This document shows positions 1-9,119 of a stretch of 64,000 bases of DNA, one piece after another. The stretch comes from Criblamydia sequanensis CRIB-18 (lineage in GTDB: Bacteria > Chlamydiota > Chlamydiia > Chlamydiales > Criblamydiaceae), in NCBI RefSeq assembly GCF_000750955.1, contig NZ_CCEJ010000003.1, forward strand, positions 607,280 through 671,279, in the 5' to 3' direction. The first letter of the stretch is position 1. Every line of letters starts with the position of its first letter. Both the position numbers and the translations under genes were made by a program. Below the pieces are notes generated by a model that worked only from the letters and a program-made list of their open reading frames with translations, did no database searches and had not been told where the DNA came from.

Positions 1-1823
1 GCCACTTTCACGCCTTTTTCCATGTAGATAATTTTATCCGCATCTTGGATAGTTGAGAGCCTATGAGCGACAATAATTTGTGTCACTTTACCTTTTAATG
101 TTGAAAGTGCTTTTTTAATTTTATGTTCACTTAAGGCATCAAGAGAAGAAGTGGCTTCATCAAGAACTAGGAAAGGGGCCGGTTTAATAAGGGCTCTTGC
201 AATGGTTAAGCGTTGCTGCTGGCCGCCGGATAGATTTTTTCCGGCTTCTAAAAGCTCTGTCGCATACCCTTTTGGAAGGGATTCTATAAATTCATGCGCT
301 TCCGCTTCCTGAGCCGCAAATTTAATCGCTGATTCTGAAAAAGATCTGCCGAAGGCAATGTTTTTTGCGACCGTATCCACAAATATAAAAGGCTTTTGAG
401 GGACTACCGCTACATTTTCCCTAATGCTTTTTCTTGAATAGCCTTTTATGCTGACGCCATCAATTCGAATATCGCCTTTTTCCGGATCATAGAGCCTTGA
501 TAATAATCCAAGAGCCGTAGATTTTCCGCATCCTGTCGGACCCACTATGGCAACCGTTTCCCCTTTTTTAACAGAAAAATTAAGTCCTTTTAAAACCCAC
601 TCTTCATTAAATCGAAACCAAACGTTTTCAAAGGAAAGAGTGTCTTTAAACTCTTTAAATTCATGAGTTTCTTCTTTTTTTTCTTCTTCAGGTGCTAGAC
701 TAAGAACCTCTTGTAATCTATCGGACGCTGCAATTCCTCTTTGAATATGGTTGTTTTCTTCTGCAAATTTCTTAATAGGCTCATAAAAAAGATAAAGGAA
801 ACCGCAGTAAATCAAAATTTCCGAGACATTCATCTGATAGACATAAAGACCCATAATAATTGTCGAGGAAAGAAAGAGCATTCCAATCGTATGGACAACA
901 GGCCTTGATAAGAGATCGTACTTAGCGCTTTTTCGCTCAAGCCTTGCCAGTTCATTATTTTGCGCGGCATACTTGGCTTTCGAAAAGTCTTCCATGGTAA
1001 AACTTTTGATTGTCTGAATGCCGCTTATAAAATCAATGAGGGTGGAAGCAAAAAGTTCTTGTTCTTTTAGGATTTGCTTTGAGATTTTTTTTACTCTCTT
1101 AGCTAAAAAGTAAATCGGAAAAACAATCAAAGGCAGGCCTAGGAAAATAAAAAGGGAGAGTTTCCAAGAGGTTAAAAAACAGAGAATAAGCGTTGTTACA
1201 ATCGTAAAAGGGGTCTGAAAAAAATTCATAAGACAAGCGTTGATCGCTTCTGAAATAATGTAGGAATCTGAAACCACACGATTAGATAGGCTGCCAAGGT
1301 TATATTTTTGATAGAAGCTCATGGGCATTACTTGGATATGATCGAAGTAAGATTTTCGTAAATCCTGACTGATCGATATCGCGATCAATTTAGTGGTATA
1401 ACGATGCGCGAAGATCATTAGAGCTTTAAATATGGCGCTAAGAGCGATTAAAACCGCTAGAAAAATAAGGTTATTGCCAAGATCAAATTTTTTCTCGAGT
1501 TTAAAGAATATTTTCTCTAGAAAATCTTTATTTTTTTTGGAAGCCAGGAACTCACTTGCGGATTCTTTCGTAATGACGCCTTTCCCATCCTTATCGATGA
1601 GGGTCCAATTCTTAAGAACCTCTTCTTTTGAAACCCTATCTAGAGATCCTCTTTCTTGGGATGAAAATAGCTCAAAAAAACTGGGTCCTTTTCTTGCAAT
1701 AAAACCGATTGTGACAATTTCTACTTGCGAAGCCACTGTCAGAAGGCACATAAAAATAAGAGAAAAGGCACAAAGCATCCGATGCTTTTTCTTGCCAAAC
1801 GCGACACGCAATAAATTAATCAT
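1..1823 (-). CDS. ABC exporter, fused permease-ATPase, MsbA-like (partial)
   Basis: Half-transporter of the ABC exporter class, probably flipping a lipid or lipid A precursor across the inner membrane. The C-terminus runs off the left edge. Reading on the minus strand shows an N-terminal membrane helix, an insertion of about 80 residues, further membrane helices, then a nucleotide-binding domain with Walker A GPTGCGKS, signature LSGGQQQR, Walker B FLVLDEATSSLD and H-loop AHRLST. The insertion holds an EF-hand-like loop, DKDGKGVITKES. The start is the ATG at 1823, only 6 bases after the stop of the thioredoxin-fold gene, so it is probably co-transcribed with accA. Family is certain. The substrate and the name msbA are inferred from the Chlamydia-like neighbourhood. 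Confidence 0.9.
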   Translation of the reverse strand, partial: MINLLRVAFGKKKHRMLCAFSLIFMCLLTVASQVEIVTIGFIARKGPSFFELFSSQERGSLDRVSKEEVLKNWTLIDKDGKGVITKESASEFLASKKNKDFLEKIFFKLEKKFDLGNNLIFLAVLIALSAIFKALMIFAHRYTTKLIAISISQDLRKSYFDHIQVMPMSFYQKYNLGSLSNRVVSDSYIISEAINACLMNFFQTPFTIVTTLILCFLTSWKLSLFIFLGLPLIVFPIYFLAKRVKKISKQILKEQELFASTLIDFISGIQTIKSFTMEDFSKAKYAAQNNELARLERKSAKYDLLSRPVVHTIGMLFLSSTIIMGLYVYQMNVSEILIYCGFLYLFYEPIKKFAEENNHIQRGIAASDRLQEVLSLAPEEEKKEETHEFKEFKDTLSFENVWFRFNEEWVLKGLNFSVKKGETVAIVGPTGCGKSTALGLLSRLYDPEKGDIRIDGVSIKGYSRKSIRENVAVVPQKPFIFVDTVAKNIAFGRSFSESAIKFAAQEAEAHEFIESLPKGYATELLEAGKNLSGGQQQRLTIARALIKPAPFLVLDEATSSLDALSEHKIKKALSTLKGKVTQIIVAHRLSTIQDADKIIYMEKGVKV

Positions 1824-1829
1824 GATTTT

Positions 1830-2159
1830 TTATGACTTGTAATGACGTTCTAATTCTTCTTTGGTAATTTTTGAGTGCGATGTATGAAAAACAGGCTCTT
1901 GCTTTTCATAGAGGATAATTTGCGGACTTTCATGTCTAATTTTAGAGCGTTCTGCCAGGGCATTTGAAATATCCCGGTTTCGGAGGACATCAATAAAACC
2001 TACCTTGGCTTCGGGATGTTCTCTTTGGAATTCCTGAACTTCTTGAATCGCAAGATGGCAGAGGCTGCATCGATCGCTATGTTTATAAAAATAAACGCTT
2101 TGATGGGCGCTTTCTTGCAAGAGCGCGTTTAGCTCACTTAGTGTTTCAATTTTTTTCAT
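1830..2159 (-). CDS. Bacilliredoxin-like (YtxJ-type) thioredoxin-fold protein
   Basis: Small 109-residue cytoplasmic protein that looks like the YtxJ/monothiol bacilliredoxin family of thioredoxin-fold proteins. The visible signature is KHSDRC at residues 26-31, with a second cysteine making C31-x-x-C34, followed by a helix and a later SPQIILY strand that carries the expected cis-proline. A CxxC pair, rather than the single cysteine usual for YtxJ, suggests dithiol redox chemistry. The gene starts inside the 3' end of accA (14-base overlap) and ends 6 bases before the ABC exporter, so the three form one operon. The redox partner cannot be deduced from the sequence. Confidence 0.7.
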   Translation of the reverse strand: MKKIETLSELNALLQESAHQSVYFYKHSDRCSLCHLAIQEVQEFQREHPEAKVGFIDVLRNRDISNALAERSKIRHESPQIILYEKQEPVFHTSHSKITKEELERHYKS

Positions 2160-3159
2160 GAACGGATTTCTCTTTTAATGGCCCTTTATTATTATCTTCA
2201 AACTCAGCCATCTCTTCTTCAAAACGACCCATTTGCCTAAACTTTAGATAGCGTTGCTCGATAAGAAGAGGGAGTGAAATCCTCTTTAACATTTCAATTT
2301 TGTCTTCGATAAAGCGACTAACTTCTTTATAGGTTGCTTCGACATCATGATGCGCGCCGCCTAAAGGTTCTTCAATAATTTCATCAATTACCCCATATTC
2401 CAAAAGGTCTTCGGCATTTAACTTTAAAGCTGTCGCAGCTTCCTTATTTTTAGTCGGGTCTTTCCAAAGAATTGAAGCGCAGCCCTCAGGTGATATTACA
2501 GAATAATAGGAATGTCTTAACATGCCGATCACATCGCCAACTCCCATGCCAAGGGCGCCGCCTGATGACCCTTCACCAATGAGTAAGACAATGATTGGAG
2601 TTTGCAGTAGGGCCATTTCTTTTAAGTTATAAGCGATGGCGGAACCTTGTCCTCGCTCTTCAGCCTGTAAACCCGGATAGGCACCCGGCGTATCTAGAAG
2701 GGTAATCACCGGTAAATTAAACTTCTCGGCTAATTTCATTAATCGAAGCGCTTTTCTAAACCCTTCGGGGCTTAACATTCCAAAATTTCTTTGCAGCCTG
2801 GACTCTGTGTCATTCCCCTTTTCCTGGCCTATAATCATGCAATGCCTTTTGCCGATTTTAGCAAGCCCTCCAATGACAGACTTATCATCCCCATATAATC
2901 TATCGCCGTGAAGCTCCTGAAAAAATTCAGTAATATTATTAATATAGTCAATGGCTCGAGGACGTCTTGGGTGTTTGCAAATTTGGATACGCTCCCAAGG
3001 GGTCAGTTCCGAGTAAACTTTTTGCTTTAAATTGATAAGCTTCTGTTCAAGCTTTTGGATTTCCTGATTAAAAAGAGGGTTGTTTTGATTCTGCTTTTTT
3101 AAATGTTCAATGGTTTTAATATATTCCTGAATTTGCTTTTCGTGAGGCAAAGTGTCCAT
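2146..3159 (-). CDS. accA: Acetyl-CoA carboxylase carboxyltransferase subunit alpha
   Basis: Alpha half of the carboxyltransferase that moves CO2 from biotin-carrier protein to acetyl-CoA, the first committed step of fatty acid synthesis, in the cytoplasm with AccD. At 337 residues it has normal family length. Recognisable blocks are the N-terminal coiled region, [11 protein letters not shown], the oxyanion and CoA-binding stretch [18 protein letters not shown], and [16 protein letters not shown] followed by [15 protein letters not shown]. It is first in an operon with the redox gene (14-base overlap) and the ABC exporter. I recall accA next to an MsbA-like exporter in Chlamydia, which supports the assignment. 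Confidence 0.97.
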   Translation of the reverse strand: MDTLPHEKQIQEYIKTIEHLKKQNQNNPLFNQEIQKLEQKLINLKQKVYSELTPWERIQICKHPRRPRAIDYINNITEFFQELHGDRLYGDDKSVIGGLAKIGKRHCMIIGQEKGNDTESRLQRNFGMLSPEGFRKALRLMKLAEKFNLPVITLLDTPGAYPGLQAEERGQGSAIAYNLKEMALLQTPIIVLLIGEGSSGGALGMGVGDVIGMLRHSYYSVISPEGCASILWKDPTKNKEAATALKLNAEDLLEYGVIDEIIEEPLGGAHHDVEATYKEVSRFIEDKIEMLKRISLPLLIEQRYLKFRQMGRFEEEMAEFEDNNKGPLKEKSVHEKN

Positions 3160-3198
3160 ATTGACCTTATGTTAGTTTCATCCTGGAAACAAATAGTT

Positions 3199-4209
3199 TT
3201 ATTTTTCTTTACCCGGCAGCTTCGCGTCAAAAAAGTCTTTCACAAGCAAGACGTAAGAGGGCTTTGTGATAATAATAGAAAAGAGTTCCTCTATGTCTTC
3301 GCTTGCAAGCCGAACGCATCCGTCGCTTTCATATTTTCCAATGCAGCTTTTGTCTTCAACAAGCTCTCCTTTTTCATTTTCTATCCAAGGAGCTCCATGA
3401 AGGCCAAACCCTTTGGCTTTATAGGGATCGCCGTCGATTTCTTTTTCAAAAGGAATCCATCGCGTTCCAAAAACACGGATCATTTCTGTTTTCTCGCCAT
3501 TAAATAAGCCTTTTTGCTTAGGCTTGTAAATCGCTATTTTTTCTCCTAACTCAAAGGCGCCGCTTGGCGTTAGTAAACCTGAAGAGGTGCTTCCATCAGG
3601 TCTTCCAAGGCCTACTGAATATTGCTTCAGCAAAACTCTCTCATCATCACCTTTGTCGTAGTAGTAAAACCACATTTTCGAGCGGGATAAATCGATGACA
3701 AGATAAAAGGAAATGTCTTTGTCGCGTTTAAAAACATTAAAGCGATCGCCAATCGCCAAATCTTGCTTAAAGTAATCGGGCTTGCCATGAAGGCTTCTTG
3801 CGATAAAGTGCCTTGATGTTTTGTAGTGGCTAGCATAGTCTGAAAGCCAAGCGGGACGACCTTTCAACCAATCCACATGGCTTTTGTACGTGATCGTTTC
3901 AACAATCGGTAACTTTGGCTCCGTTTTTCGAAAGAGCTCATGAACCCGGTCTGCTTGAGGCAAAATCACCTCTTTCACAGCCTCTTTTACTTCTGCTTCT
4001 TCGAGATGAGCATTTGAAAGAGTAATCGCTGCCGGGTCTTTTTCTTTCTCAACAGGACGAACTTCATCGAAAAGCTCGACCACAATGGCAGATCCCGGTT
4101 CATCAATTTTTTGAACTTCAGGATTTTTGCTTTTATTAAAAAAGGACAGGATTCCGATTAGACTGAACAGTCCCAATATGAAGATAAGAAAAAGTTTTTG
4201 GAGACTCAC
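3199..4209 (-). CDS. L,D-transpeptidase (YkuD domain), membrane anchored
   Basis: Probable L,D-transpeptidase acting on peptidoglycan stem peptides outside the inner membrane. A hydrophobic anchor (LFLIFILGLFSLIGILSFF) is followed by a linker, a LysM-like stretch and a C-terminal YkuD domain with HGAPW and the catalytic SDGCVRL motif, where the cysteine is the nucleophile. I prefer the GTG at 4209: AAGG lies 7 bases upstream and the anchor then sits at the N-terminus. An in-frame ATG at 4323 would add 38 residues, but its only AAGG abuts the start codon. It lies between accA and the IHF/HU gene. Chlamydiae make little peptidoglycan, so a secreted cross-linking enzyme is informative about their cell wall. 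Confidence 0.88.
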   Translation of the reverse strand: MSLQKLFLIFILGLFSLIGILSFFNKSKNPEVQKIDEPGSAIVVELFDEVRPVEKEKDPAAITLSNAHLEEAEVKEAVKEVILPQADRVHELFRKTEPKLPIVETITYKSHVDWLKGRPAWLSDYASHYKTSRHFIARSLHGKPDYFKQDLAIGDRFNVFKRDKDISFYLVIDLSRSKMWFYYYDKGDDERVLLKQYSVGLGRPDGSTSSGLLTPSGAFELGEKIAIYKPKQKGLFNGEKTEMIRVFGTRWIPFEKEIDGDPYKAKGFGLHGAPWIENEKGELVEDKSCIGKYESDGCVRLASEDIEELFSIIITKPSYVLLVKDFFDAKLPGKEK

Positions 4210-4340
4210 GGGGCAACCTTTTTGTTGACTTAAGTGTCTAAAAAACAAAAGATAGCTTGAAAATGAGTTTTTAAAAGACTCGTTTAAAAAATCAGTTTTT
4301 CCATGCTTTATTTGTTTTTTCATCCTTAGGGTAAAGCAAA

Positions 4341-4394
4341 CTTTTAGAAATTGGTTTTTCCTTACGATTTCTCGTTATACCAAATTTCTAAAGT
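4341..4394. promoter_or_regulatory. Imperfect inverted repeat upstream of the transpeptidase gene
   Basis: The arms CTTTTAGAAATTGGT (4341-4355) and ACCAAATTTCTAAAG (4380-4394) are complementary apart from slipped single bases, with a spacer of about 24 bases. It lies just upstream of the L,D-transpeptidase gene in the 225-base spacer before the IHF/HU gene and may be an operator or a leader hairpin. I see no convincing promoter hexamers to anchor it. Confidence 0.3.
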
Positions 4395-4459
4395 GTTGAT
4401 TTTACTCAAAAGAAGAATTTATATCAAAACGAGTTGAAGAACTTTTTTCGATTGGAGCT

Positions 4460-4504
4460 AAAACAAAAAAACATGCAGTCAAGAAACTTTCTCTTGCCGC
4501 ATGT
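4460..4504 (-). terminator. Intrinsic terminator of the IHF/HU gene
   Basis: On the minus strand a hairpin with outer arms ACATGC and GCATGT (4499-4504 and 4471-4476) and an inner CAAGA/TCTTG pairing is followed by a T-rich run (TTTTTTGTTTT). It begins about 45 bases after the stop of the IHF/HU gene. Confidence 0.7.
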
Positions 4505-4548
4505 CTCTTTCGAAAATGCCCAATTGATAAGGAACTTTTTTGCCTTCA

Positions 4549-4878
4549 TCAGATATGAATAGGCTCTAGCTCGTCAATTTCAATCAACTTTCGCATTTTT
4601 TTACCGGGCGTGAATTTAACTGCTAATCTTTCTGGGATAACAATGGGCACTGCCGCATTTTTTGGATTGCGTCCGATTTTTTGTTTACGCTTTACCACTT
4701 CAAAAACGCCAAAATCTCTAAACTCAAGCCTGTCCCCTTGTGAAAGACTATTTGTCATTTTGTCGAGGAAAGCTTGAATGACATGCCGCACATCACTTGG
4801 GTGAATCCCTTTTTCTTGCGCGATTGAATTGATCAATTTCTTTTTTGTCATTGTGCTTTTCTTGCTCGTAGTTGTCAT
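4549..4878 (-). CDS. IHF/HU family DNA-binding protein
   Basis: Histone-like DNA-bending protein of 109 residues that compacts the nucleoid or assists regulation and recombination. The fold is clear: MTKKKLINSIAQ at the start of the core, GDRLEFRDFGVFEVVKRK, and an arm around RNPKNAAVPIVIPER, where most relatives have RNP followed by TG. Compared with the usual ~90 residues it has a short serine/threonine/lysine-rich N-terminal extension and an acidic tail (ELEPIHI). The ATG at 4878 has GGAG 11 bases upstream; Met10 at 4851 is an alternative. Its place near accA and the ABC exporter matches what I recall for the Chlamydia ihf/him gene, but IHF-alpha cannot be told from HU by sequence alone here. 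Confidence 0.9.
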   Translation of the reverse strand: MTTTSKKSTMTKKKLINSIAQEKGIHPSDVRHVIQAFLDKMTNSLSQGDRLEFRDFGVFEVVKRKQKIGRNPKNAAVPIVIPERLAVKFTPGKKMRKLIEIDELEPIHI

Positions 4879-5168
4879 AGGGTGTCAAACTCCTTCTTCC
4901 TTATTATTGCAAACATCTTCGAGAATTCATAAAAAACTGTATCATCGATAAGCTTTCAACATTGATTAAAATATTCATTTGCATAAATCAAGTTTTAAAT
5001 TCGAGTTTTGGAAAAAATTTTAAAATTTCCCATTCTTTTGTTACAACTCTCAAATCCATAAACTGGACAATTGCAAATTGATAGGCTTCATAATAAACAT
5101 CAAACTTTTCGTTTCAAGAACATTGTTGACTTTACACTTGAAATTTTAATTTTATAGAGGAAAAGCGC
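4879..5168. other. AT-rich spacer between tyrS and the IHF/HU gene
   Basis: This 290-base stretch has no open frame of interest, no tRNA-like fold and no clear hairpin. It presumably holds the promoter of the IHF/HU gene and the end of the tyrS transcript, but I cannot place either. Confidence 0.5.
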
Positions 5169-6431
5169 TTAAATTTTTTTTTGCTTCACTAACATTTTCT
5201 GTTTTTTTCCAAGAGTGACCACAACAAAGCGATTGCCTATAAGATCTTCAGTTTGAATGACTTTCTCTTCATCATTAATTTTTTTGTTATTTAATGAAAC
5301 GCCGCCCTCGCGAATCAAGCGTCTTGCCGCACTTTTACTTGGCCGAAGTCCGCTATCTGCGATCAAATCGATTAACTTCGAGCCTACCAAAAGCTCCGGC
5401 TCGAAATAGGGCATGTCTTTCATAGCTATTTCTAAAGAATCAGCATCTAAAACAGTCTCTGAGCCTGGGGCCGCAGCTTTCGTTGCTAAAAGAGCCTTCT
5501 CAAGCCCCTCTTCGCCATGAACAAACCGGGTCACTTCTTCCGCCAATTTTTTTTGCGCCGTATTTGGAAGGTAACCTTCTTGTTTCATTGCATTTTCATA
5601 TTCGGCAATTACATCAAGGTCAAGAAAGGTTAGCATCTTCATGAGCTTGATGACATCGGCATCTGGGACTCTAACGAGGTATTGATAGAATTCGTAGGGA
5701 GATAGTTTTTCTTTAGAAAGCCAAATAGCTCCGTTTTCAGACTTACCGAATTTTTTGCCATCTGATCTTGTGAGCAAAGGAAAAGTTACTCCGAAAGCGC
5801 TCTCGCCTAACACTTTACGGATGAGTTCCACTCCTCCGACGATATTCCCCCACTGGTCGCTGCCGCCAATTTGGATTTTAACATGATGATTTTGAAATAG
5901 ATACAAAAAATCATAAGCTTGCAAAAGCTGGTAAGAAAACTCTGTAAAGCTAATTCCTTCTTCTGACTCAAGCCTTGCTTTTACAGATTCTTTAGCAAGC
6001 ATCACGCTCATGCGAAAGTGCTTCCCTACATCTCTTAAAAAATCAATAAAGCTAAACTTTTTCATCCATTCAAAATTATTGAGGACTAATGGAGCTGGCT
6101 CGCCTTTAATAACATTCTCCAAAAGGGCTTTAATCCCTTTAAGATTGTGATCTACTTGCTCTTGCGTTTGTAGATTTCTTTCAACACTTTTTCCGCCCGG
6201 ATCTCCAATCATTCCCGTGGCGCCGCCAACGATTACGACAGGCGTATGGCCAAAGCGTTGAAACCAGGTAAGTCCGATAATAGCAACTAAATTGCCAAGA
6301 TGCAGGCTATCGGCTGTCGGATCAAATCCGCAGTAAATTTTTTGAGGCTTTGAAAGGATAGAGGAAAGCTCATCGCTTGATAAGGACTCAATAAATCCCC
6401 GTTCTTTAAGAATGTCAATTACTGTCTTCAT
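5169..6431 (-). CDS. tyrS: Tyrosyl-tRNA synthetase
   Basis: Class I aminoacyl-tRNA synthetase charging tRNA-Tyr. The catalytic core shows CGFDPTADSLHLGNL (HIGH-type motif HLGN) and the KFGKSE signature (KMSKS equivalent). The C-terminus has an S4 RNA-binding domain (SKSAARRLIREGGVSLNNKKI). I start at the ATG at 6431, giving about 420 residues as in the family and beginning MKTVIDILKERGF. An upstream in-frame TTG at 6500 would add 23 residues that look unlike the family. That TTG is part of TTGACA, which may instead be a -35 element (GAGAAT follows at -10 spacing). No strong Shine-Dalgarno sequence is visible. Confidence 0.96.
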   Translation of the reverse strand: MKTVIDILKERGFIESLSSDELSSILSKPQKIYCGFDPTADSLHLGNLVAIIGLTWFQRFGHTPVVIVGGATGMIGDPGGKSVERNLQTQEQVDHNLKGIKALLENVIKGEPAPLVLNNFEWMKKFSFIDFLRDVGKHFRMSVMLAKESVKARLESEEGISFTEFSYQLLQAYDFLYLFQNHHVKIQIGGSDQWGNIVGGVELIRKVLGESAFGVTFPLLTRSDGKKFGKSENGAIWLSKEKLSPYEFYQYLVRVPDADVIKLMKMLTFLDLDVIAEYENAMKQEGYLPNTAQKKLAEEVTRFVHGEEGLEKALLATKAAAPGSETVLDADSLEIAMKDMPYFEPELLVGSKLIDLIADSGLRPSKSAARRLIREGGVSLNNKKINDEEKVIQTEDLIGNRFVVVTLGKKQKMLVKQKKI

Positions 6432-6626
6432 ATTTCGGTCTAACGCTTTGGAGTGATAGATATTTCGGTCAATTCTCTTGTTTAAGTCATTTTCTGTCAA
6501 TTAGGTGTGAAAAATTTTTCAAACTTTTCCTTCCTGAAAAACAACGGGTTCAAAAAGTATAATGAAACCTGAGATTATTTATTATTGATATTTCATATTA
6601 TTATCCAATAGAAGCTCACCATTTTT

Positions 6627-6655
6627 TTGAAAAAATAATTTGAATCTGGTAAACT
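6627..6655 (+). promoter_or_regulatory. Candidate sigma70-type promoter
   Basis: TTGAAA (6627-6632), a 17-base spacer, then TAAACT (6650-6655). It lies 36 bases before the preferred start of the charged small protein gene and in the right direction. The hexamers match the consensus 5/6 and 4/6. Confidence 0.45.
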
Positions 6656-6691
6656 TAATTTATGGATTTAATTCCCCTAAAGGAGTCTTTT

Positions 6692-7039
6692 ATGGGTGTA
6701 GAGAGGGCTGAGGAAAGCAGACAGGTTGGCAAGGTCCGTAGAAAAATCGAGAAGCAGATCAAGAAAGAAAAAGAACAAATTAATAAAGATTCTTTAAAGC
6801 AGACCAAACTCGTTATTGAAAAATGGTTGAATCGACAGCCTGACAGGATTGAGACAGGGGCTGAGGCCTCCAATAAGAAGTTTAATGAAAATAAAAACCC
6901 GGAAGAGCCAAAAAGCCTCTATGTACAGGATTTATTAAAGAAACTTAAAGAAGAGTACACAAGAGAAGCCGCAGGCTTAAGGGGACGTGTTACCGCACAT
7001 GAAAGCCCTGATTTTTTAAAAGCTAAGGATGAATCCTAA
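6692..7039 (+). CDS. Small highly charged hypothetical protein
   Basis: Unrecognised 115-residue protein. The start is the ATG at 6692 because AAAGGAG lies 6 bases upstream; an ATG at 6662 in the same frame has no ribosome site. The sequence is hydrophilic, rich in Lys, Glu, Arg and Gln, with a helical first half (VGKVRRKIEKQIKKEKEQI) likely to form a coiled coil. It has no membrane segment, cysteine or recognisable motif. It converges on the Nif3-family gene, their ends overlapping by 4 bases. The clean ribosome site and upstream promoter candidate argue that it is real. Confidence 0.65.
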   Translation: MGVERAEESRQVGKVRRKIEKQIKKEKEQINKDSLKQTKLVIEKWLNRQPDRIETGAEASNKKFNENKNPEEPKSLYVQDLLKKLKEEYTREAAGLRGRVTAHESPDFLKAKDES

Positions 7040-7791
7040 TAGGGGTTATCCTCATCTATAAAGAAAGTTTCTATGCCAAGCCCGCTCACATAATCTCTAA
7101 CCGCTATTGGACCAATCTTTTCACTTGCATGATGACCCAAAGCAAAAAAATTGATGCCAAGCTCATGGCTTAAATGGGTTACGGGTTCATCACCGCACCC
7201 TGTAATAAAGCACCCAACCCCTTCTGCTGCAGCCTCTTCAATTTTTCTCCAGGCATTCCCGGAAATTAAAGCCGCAGAAGAAATTTTCTTCTCTCCTCCA
7301 AAAAGAGCATTGACAGGACATCCATAGTACTTTTCAAGTTTAATTTTAAACACTTCCCTATCAATCTCGGGAAACTCCCCTTTTACACCGATTTTCTTTT
7401 TATCATATTCGCCAAAAGGTTCAAGCGACTGAAAACCAAGGTCAATCGCTGCTTTCCAATTATTTCCGACACTGACATGAGCATCTAGGGGCAAATGGTA
7501 AGCAAAAAGCGAAACATTGTTGTCTATTAATGCCTTGATTCTCTTATATTTATATCCAACTATTGGGTAAGGATCCTTATTCCAAAATAAACCATGATGC
7601 ACAAAAAGAGAATCGGCTCCTTTTGAAATAGCCGTCTCGATGACATTTAAGCTTGCACTTACCGCAAAAGCCATTTTTCCGATTTCTTTTTTACCTTCGA
7701 TTTGAAGTCCATTAGGACAAGCATCTAAAAAGCTTGCCGGGTTTAAAAGATTATCGAAACGGCCTACAAGCTCTTGTAAAGAAATAGACAT
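7036..7791 (-). CDS. Nif3-like dinuclear metal-centre protein (DUF34)
   Basis: Member of the Nif3/YbgI (GTP cyclohydrolase 1 type 2 homolog) family, which forms toroidal hexamers with a two-metal site. The function of this family is still unsettled. Metal-binding blocks are visible: SLFVHHGLFW, AYHLPLDAH, and the C-terminal FALGHHASEKIG. The length of 251 residues is normal for the short form without the inserted PII-like domain. The start is the ATG at 7791 (MSISLQELVGRFD). A TTG two codons upstream is less likely, and AAAGAG lies 11-16 bases before the ATG. It stands alone on its strand between convergent and divergent neighbours. Confidence 0.92.
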   Translation of the reverse strand: MSISLQELVGRFDNLLNPASFLDACPNGLQIEGKKEIGKMAFAVSASLNVIETAISKGADSLFVHHGLFWNKDPYPIVGYKYKRIKALIDNNVSLFAYHLPLDAHVSVGNNWKAAIDLGFQSLEPFGEYDKKKIGVKGEFPEIDREVFKIKLEKYYGCPVNALFGGEKKISSAALISGNAWRKIEEAAAEGVGCFITGCGDEPVTHLSHELGINFFALGHHASEKIGPIAVRDYVSGLGIETFFIDEDNPY

Positions 7792-7905
7792 AAGCAACTT
7801 ATCTCTTTGAAAATTAAAATATTAAAAGAAAGCTAAAAAAGCACTTTCTTGTTCGGTCAAATTAAAGCATCATAAGTTCAAAATGGGTAACGATCAAGTG
7901 TAAAT

Positions 7906-8583
7906 ATGGATCTTATAACTGATGCCAAAAAAAGGGCAGCCAAGGAAGCTTTAAAATTTATCAAGGACGGGATGTTAGTAGGGCTTGGCTCGGGGTCGAC
8001 AGCCTCGTTTTTCATCACCTATCTTGGAGAGAGCAAGCTAAAAGTCAAGGGAATCCCAACTTCCAAAGCGTCTGAAAAACTCGCTAAATTTTATGGCATC
8101 CCTCTACTCGACCCCGAAAAAGTCTCAACCCTTGATGTCGATGTTGATGGAGCTGATGAAGTTGACCCGCAAAAAAGACTCATTAAAGGCGGCGGCGGCG
8201 CTTTGCTTAGAGAGAAAATAACAGCAAAGATGAGCACTCAAATGATTGTAATAGTAGATGAAAAGAAGTGTGTTAAAAAATTGGGCGCTTTTCCGCTACC
8301 CGTTGAAGTAGCTCGCTTTGGATTTGCCGCCACAAAAAAAGAGATTGAGAATTTGGGGTTTAATGCAACTCTTCGATTAAATAAGAAAAAGAACCATCCC
8401 TTTTTGACCGATCAGCGAAATTTTATTTTGGATCTAAAATGGAATAGCCCTCAAAAAATAACCCCGGAAAATGCGGATCTTTTTCTTAAATCTATTCCAG
8501 GTGTTATTGAAACGGGCTTTTTTTTCAATTTGGCCACAAAAATTCTCGTAGGTAAAGAAAATGGCAAAGTTGAGATTTTATAA
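7906..8583 (+). CDS. rpiA: Ribose-5-phosphate isomerase A
   Basis: Interconverts ribose 5-phosphate and ribulose 5-phosphate in the non-oxidative pentose phosphate pathway. All family blocks are present in 225 residues: phosphate loop GLGSGSTASFFI, active-site DVDGADEVD, LIKGGGGALLREKI carrying the catalytic lysine and glutamate, and a C-terminal VIETGFFFNLATKILVG. The start codon follows the spacer at 7906. It is transcribed divergently from the Nif3-family gene, with 114 bases between their starts that must hold both promoters. Confidence 0.97.
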   Translation: MDLITDAKKRAAKEALKFIKDGMLVGLGSGSTASFFITYLGESKLKVKGIPTSKASEKLAKFYGIPLLDPEKVSTLDVDVDGADEVDPQKRLIKGGGGALLREKITAKMSTQMIVIVDEKKCVKKLGAFPLPVEVARFGFAATKKEIENLGFNATLRLNKKKNHPFLTDQRNFILDLKWNSPQKITPENADLFLKSIPGVIETGFFFNLATKILVGKENGKVEIL

Positions 8584-8682
8584 TTTTTTTTCAAAAAAAA
8601 ACTAAATTCTCTTCAAATGGCGTGACAAAAAATTTAAGCCTTCAGAGAATGAAGTTAAAACCCGACTTGTATCAGGATTTTC

Positions 8683-9096
8683 ATGTTTTCTGAACTAATA
8701 CAGCTTTCATTCGATAAAATCATGCAGACTCGTTCTTATACTGTCATTATTTTGGCAGCTCAAGGCAAACGATTTGCCATTTATACCGACCCTTCGATTG
8801 GAAAAGCTTTGCAGATGTATCTGACCGGAACTGAAAAGCAAAGGCCCTTGACTCACGATTTGATCGACTCGATCTTCCAAGGACTCGATGTCCGTATAAA
8901 ACAAGTCGTTATCAACGATCTTCAAGACACCGTTTATTATGCTCGTTTATTTATTGAACAGACAATTGATGATATTCGCCATATCATTGAAATTGATGCG
9001 CGCCCAAGCGATTGCATTATTTTAGCTTTGATGAACAACGTGCCTGTCTTTTGCACCAAAGAAGTGTTAGACAGGACAGTCCCGATTGAAGAATAG
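8683..9096 (+). CDS. Bifunctional nuclease family protein (DUF151)
   Basis: 137-residue protein of the DUF151/BFN family, some members of which have DNase and RNase activity in vitro. The core is recognisable from VIILAAQGKRFAIY, through DVRIKQVVINDLQDTVYYA, to IEIDARPSDCIILAL, the most conserved block of the family. There is no signal peptide or membrane segment. It lies 99 bases after rpiA on the same strand and converges with the HPr gene. The cellular role is not deducible from context. Confidence 0.88.
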   Translation: MFSELIQLSFDKIMQTRSYTVIILAAQGKRFAIYTDPSIGKALQMYLTGTEKQRPLTHDLIDSIFQGLDVRIKQVVINDLQDTVYYARLFIEQTIDDIRHIIEIDARPSDCIILALMNNVPVFCTKEVLDRTVPIEE

Positions 9097-9119
9097 TTTA
9101 TACAACGTTTCTGTCTATC

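Noticed and set aside
6432..6500. TTG start for tyrS
   Set aside because: Adds residues unlike the family, and the TTG is part of a TTGACA promoter-like hexamer.
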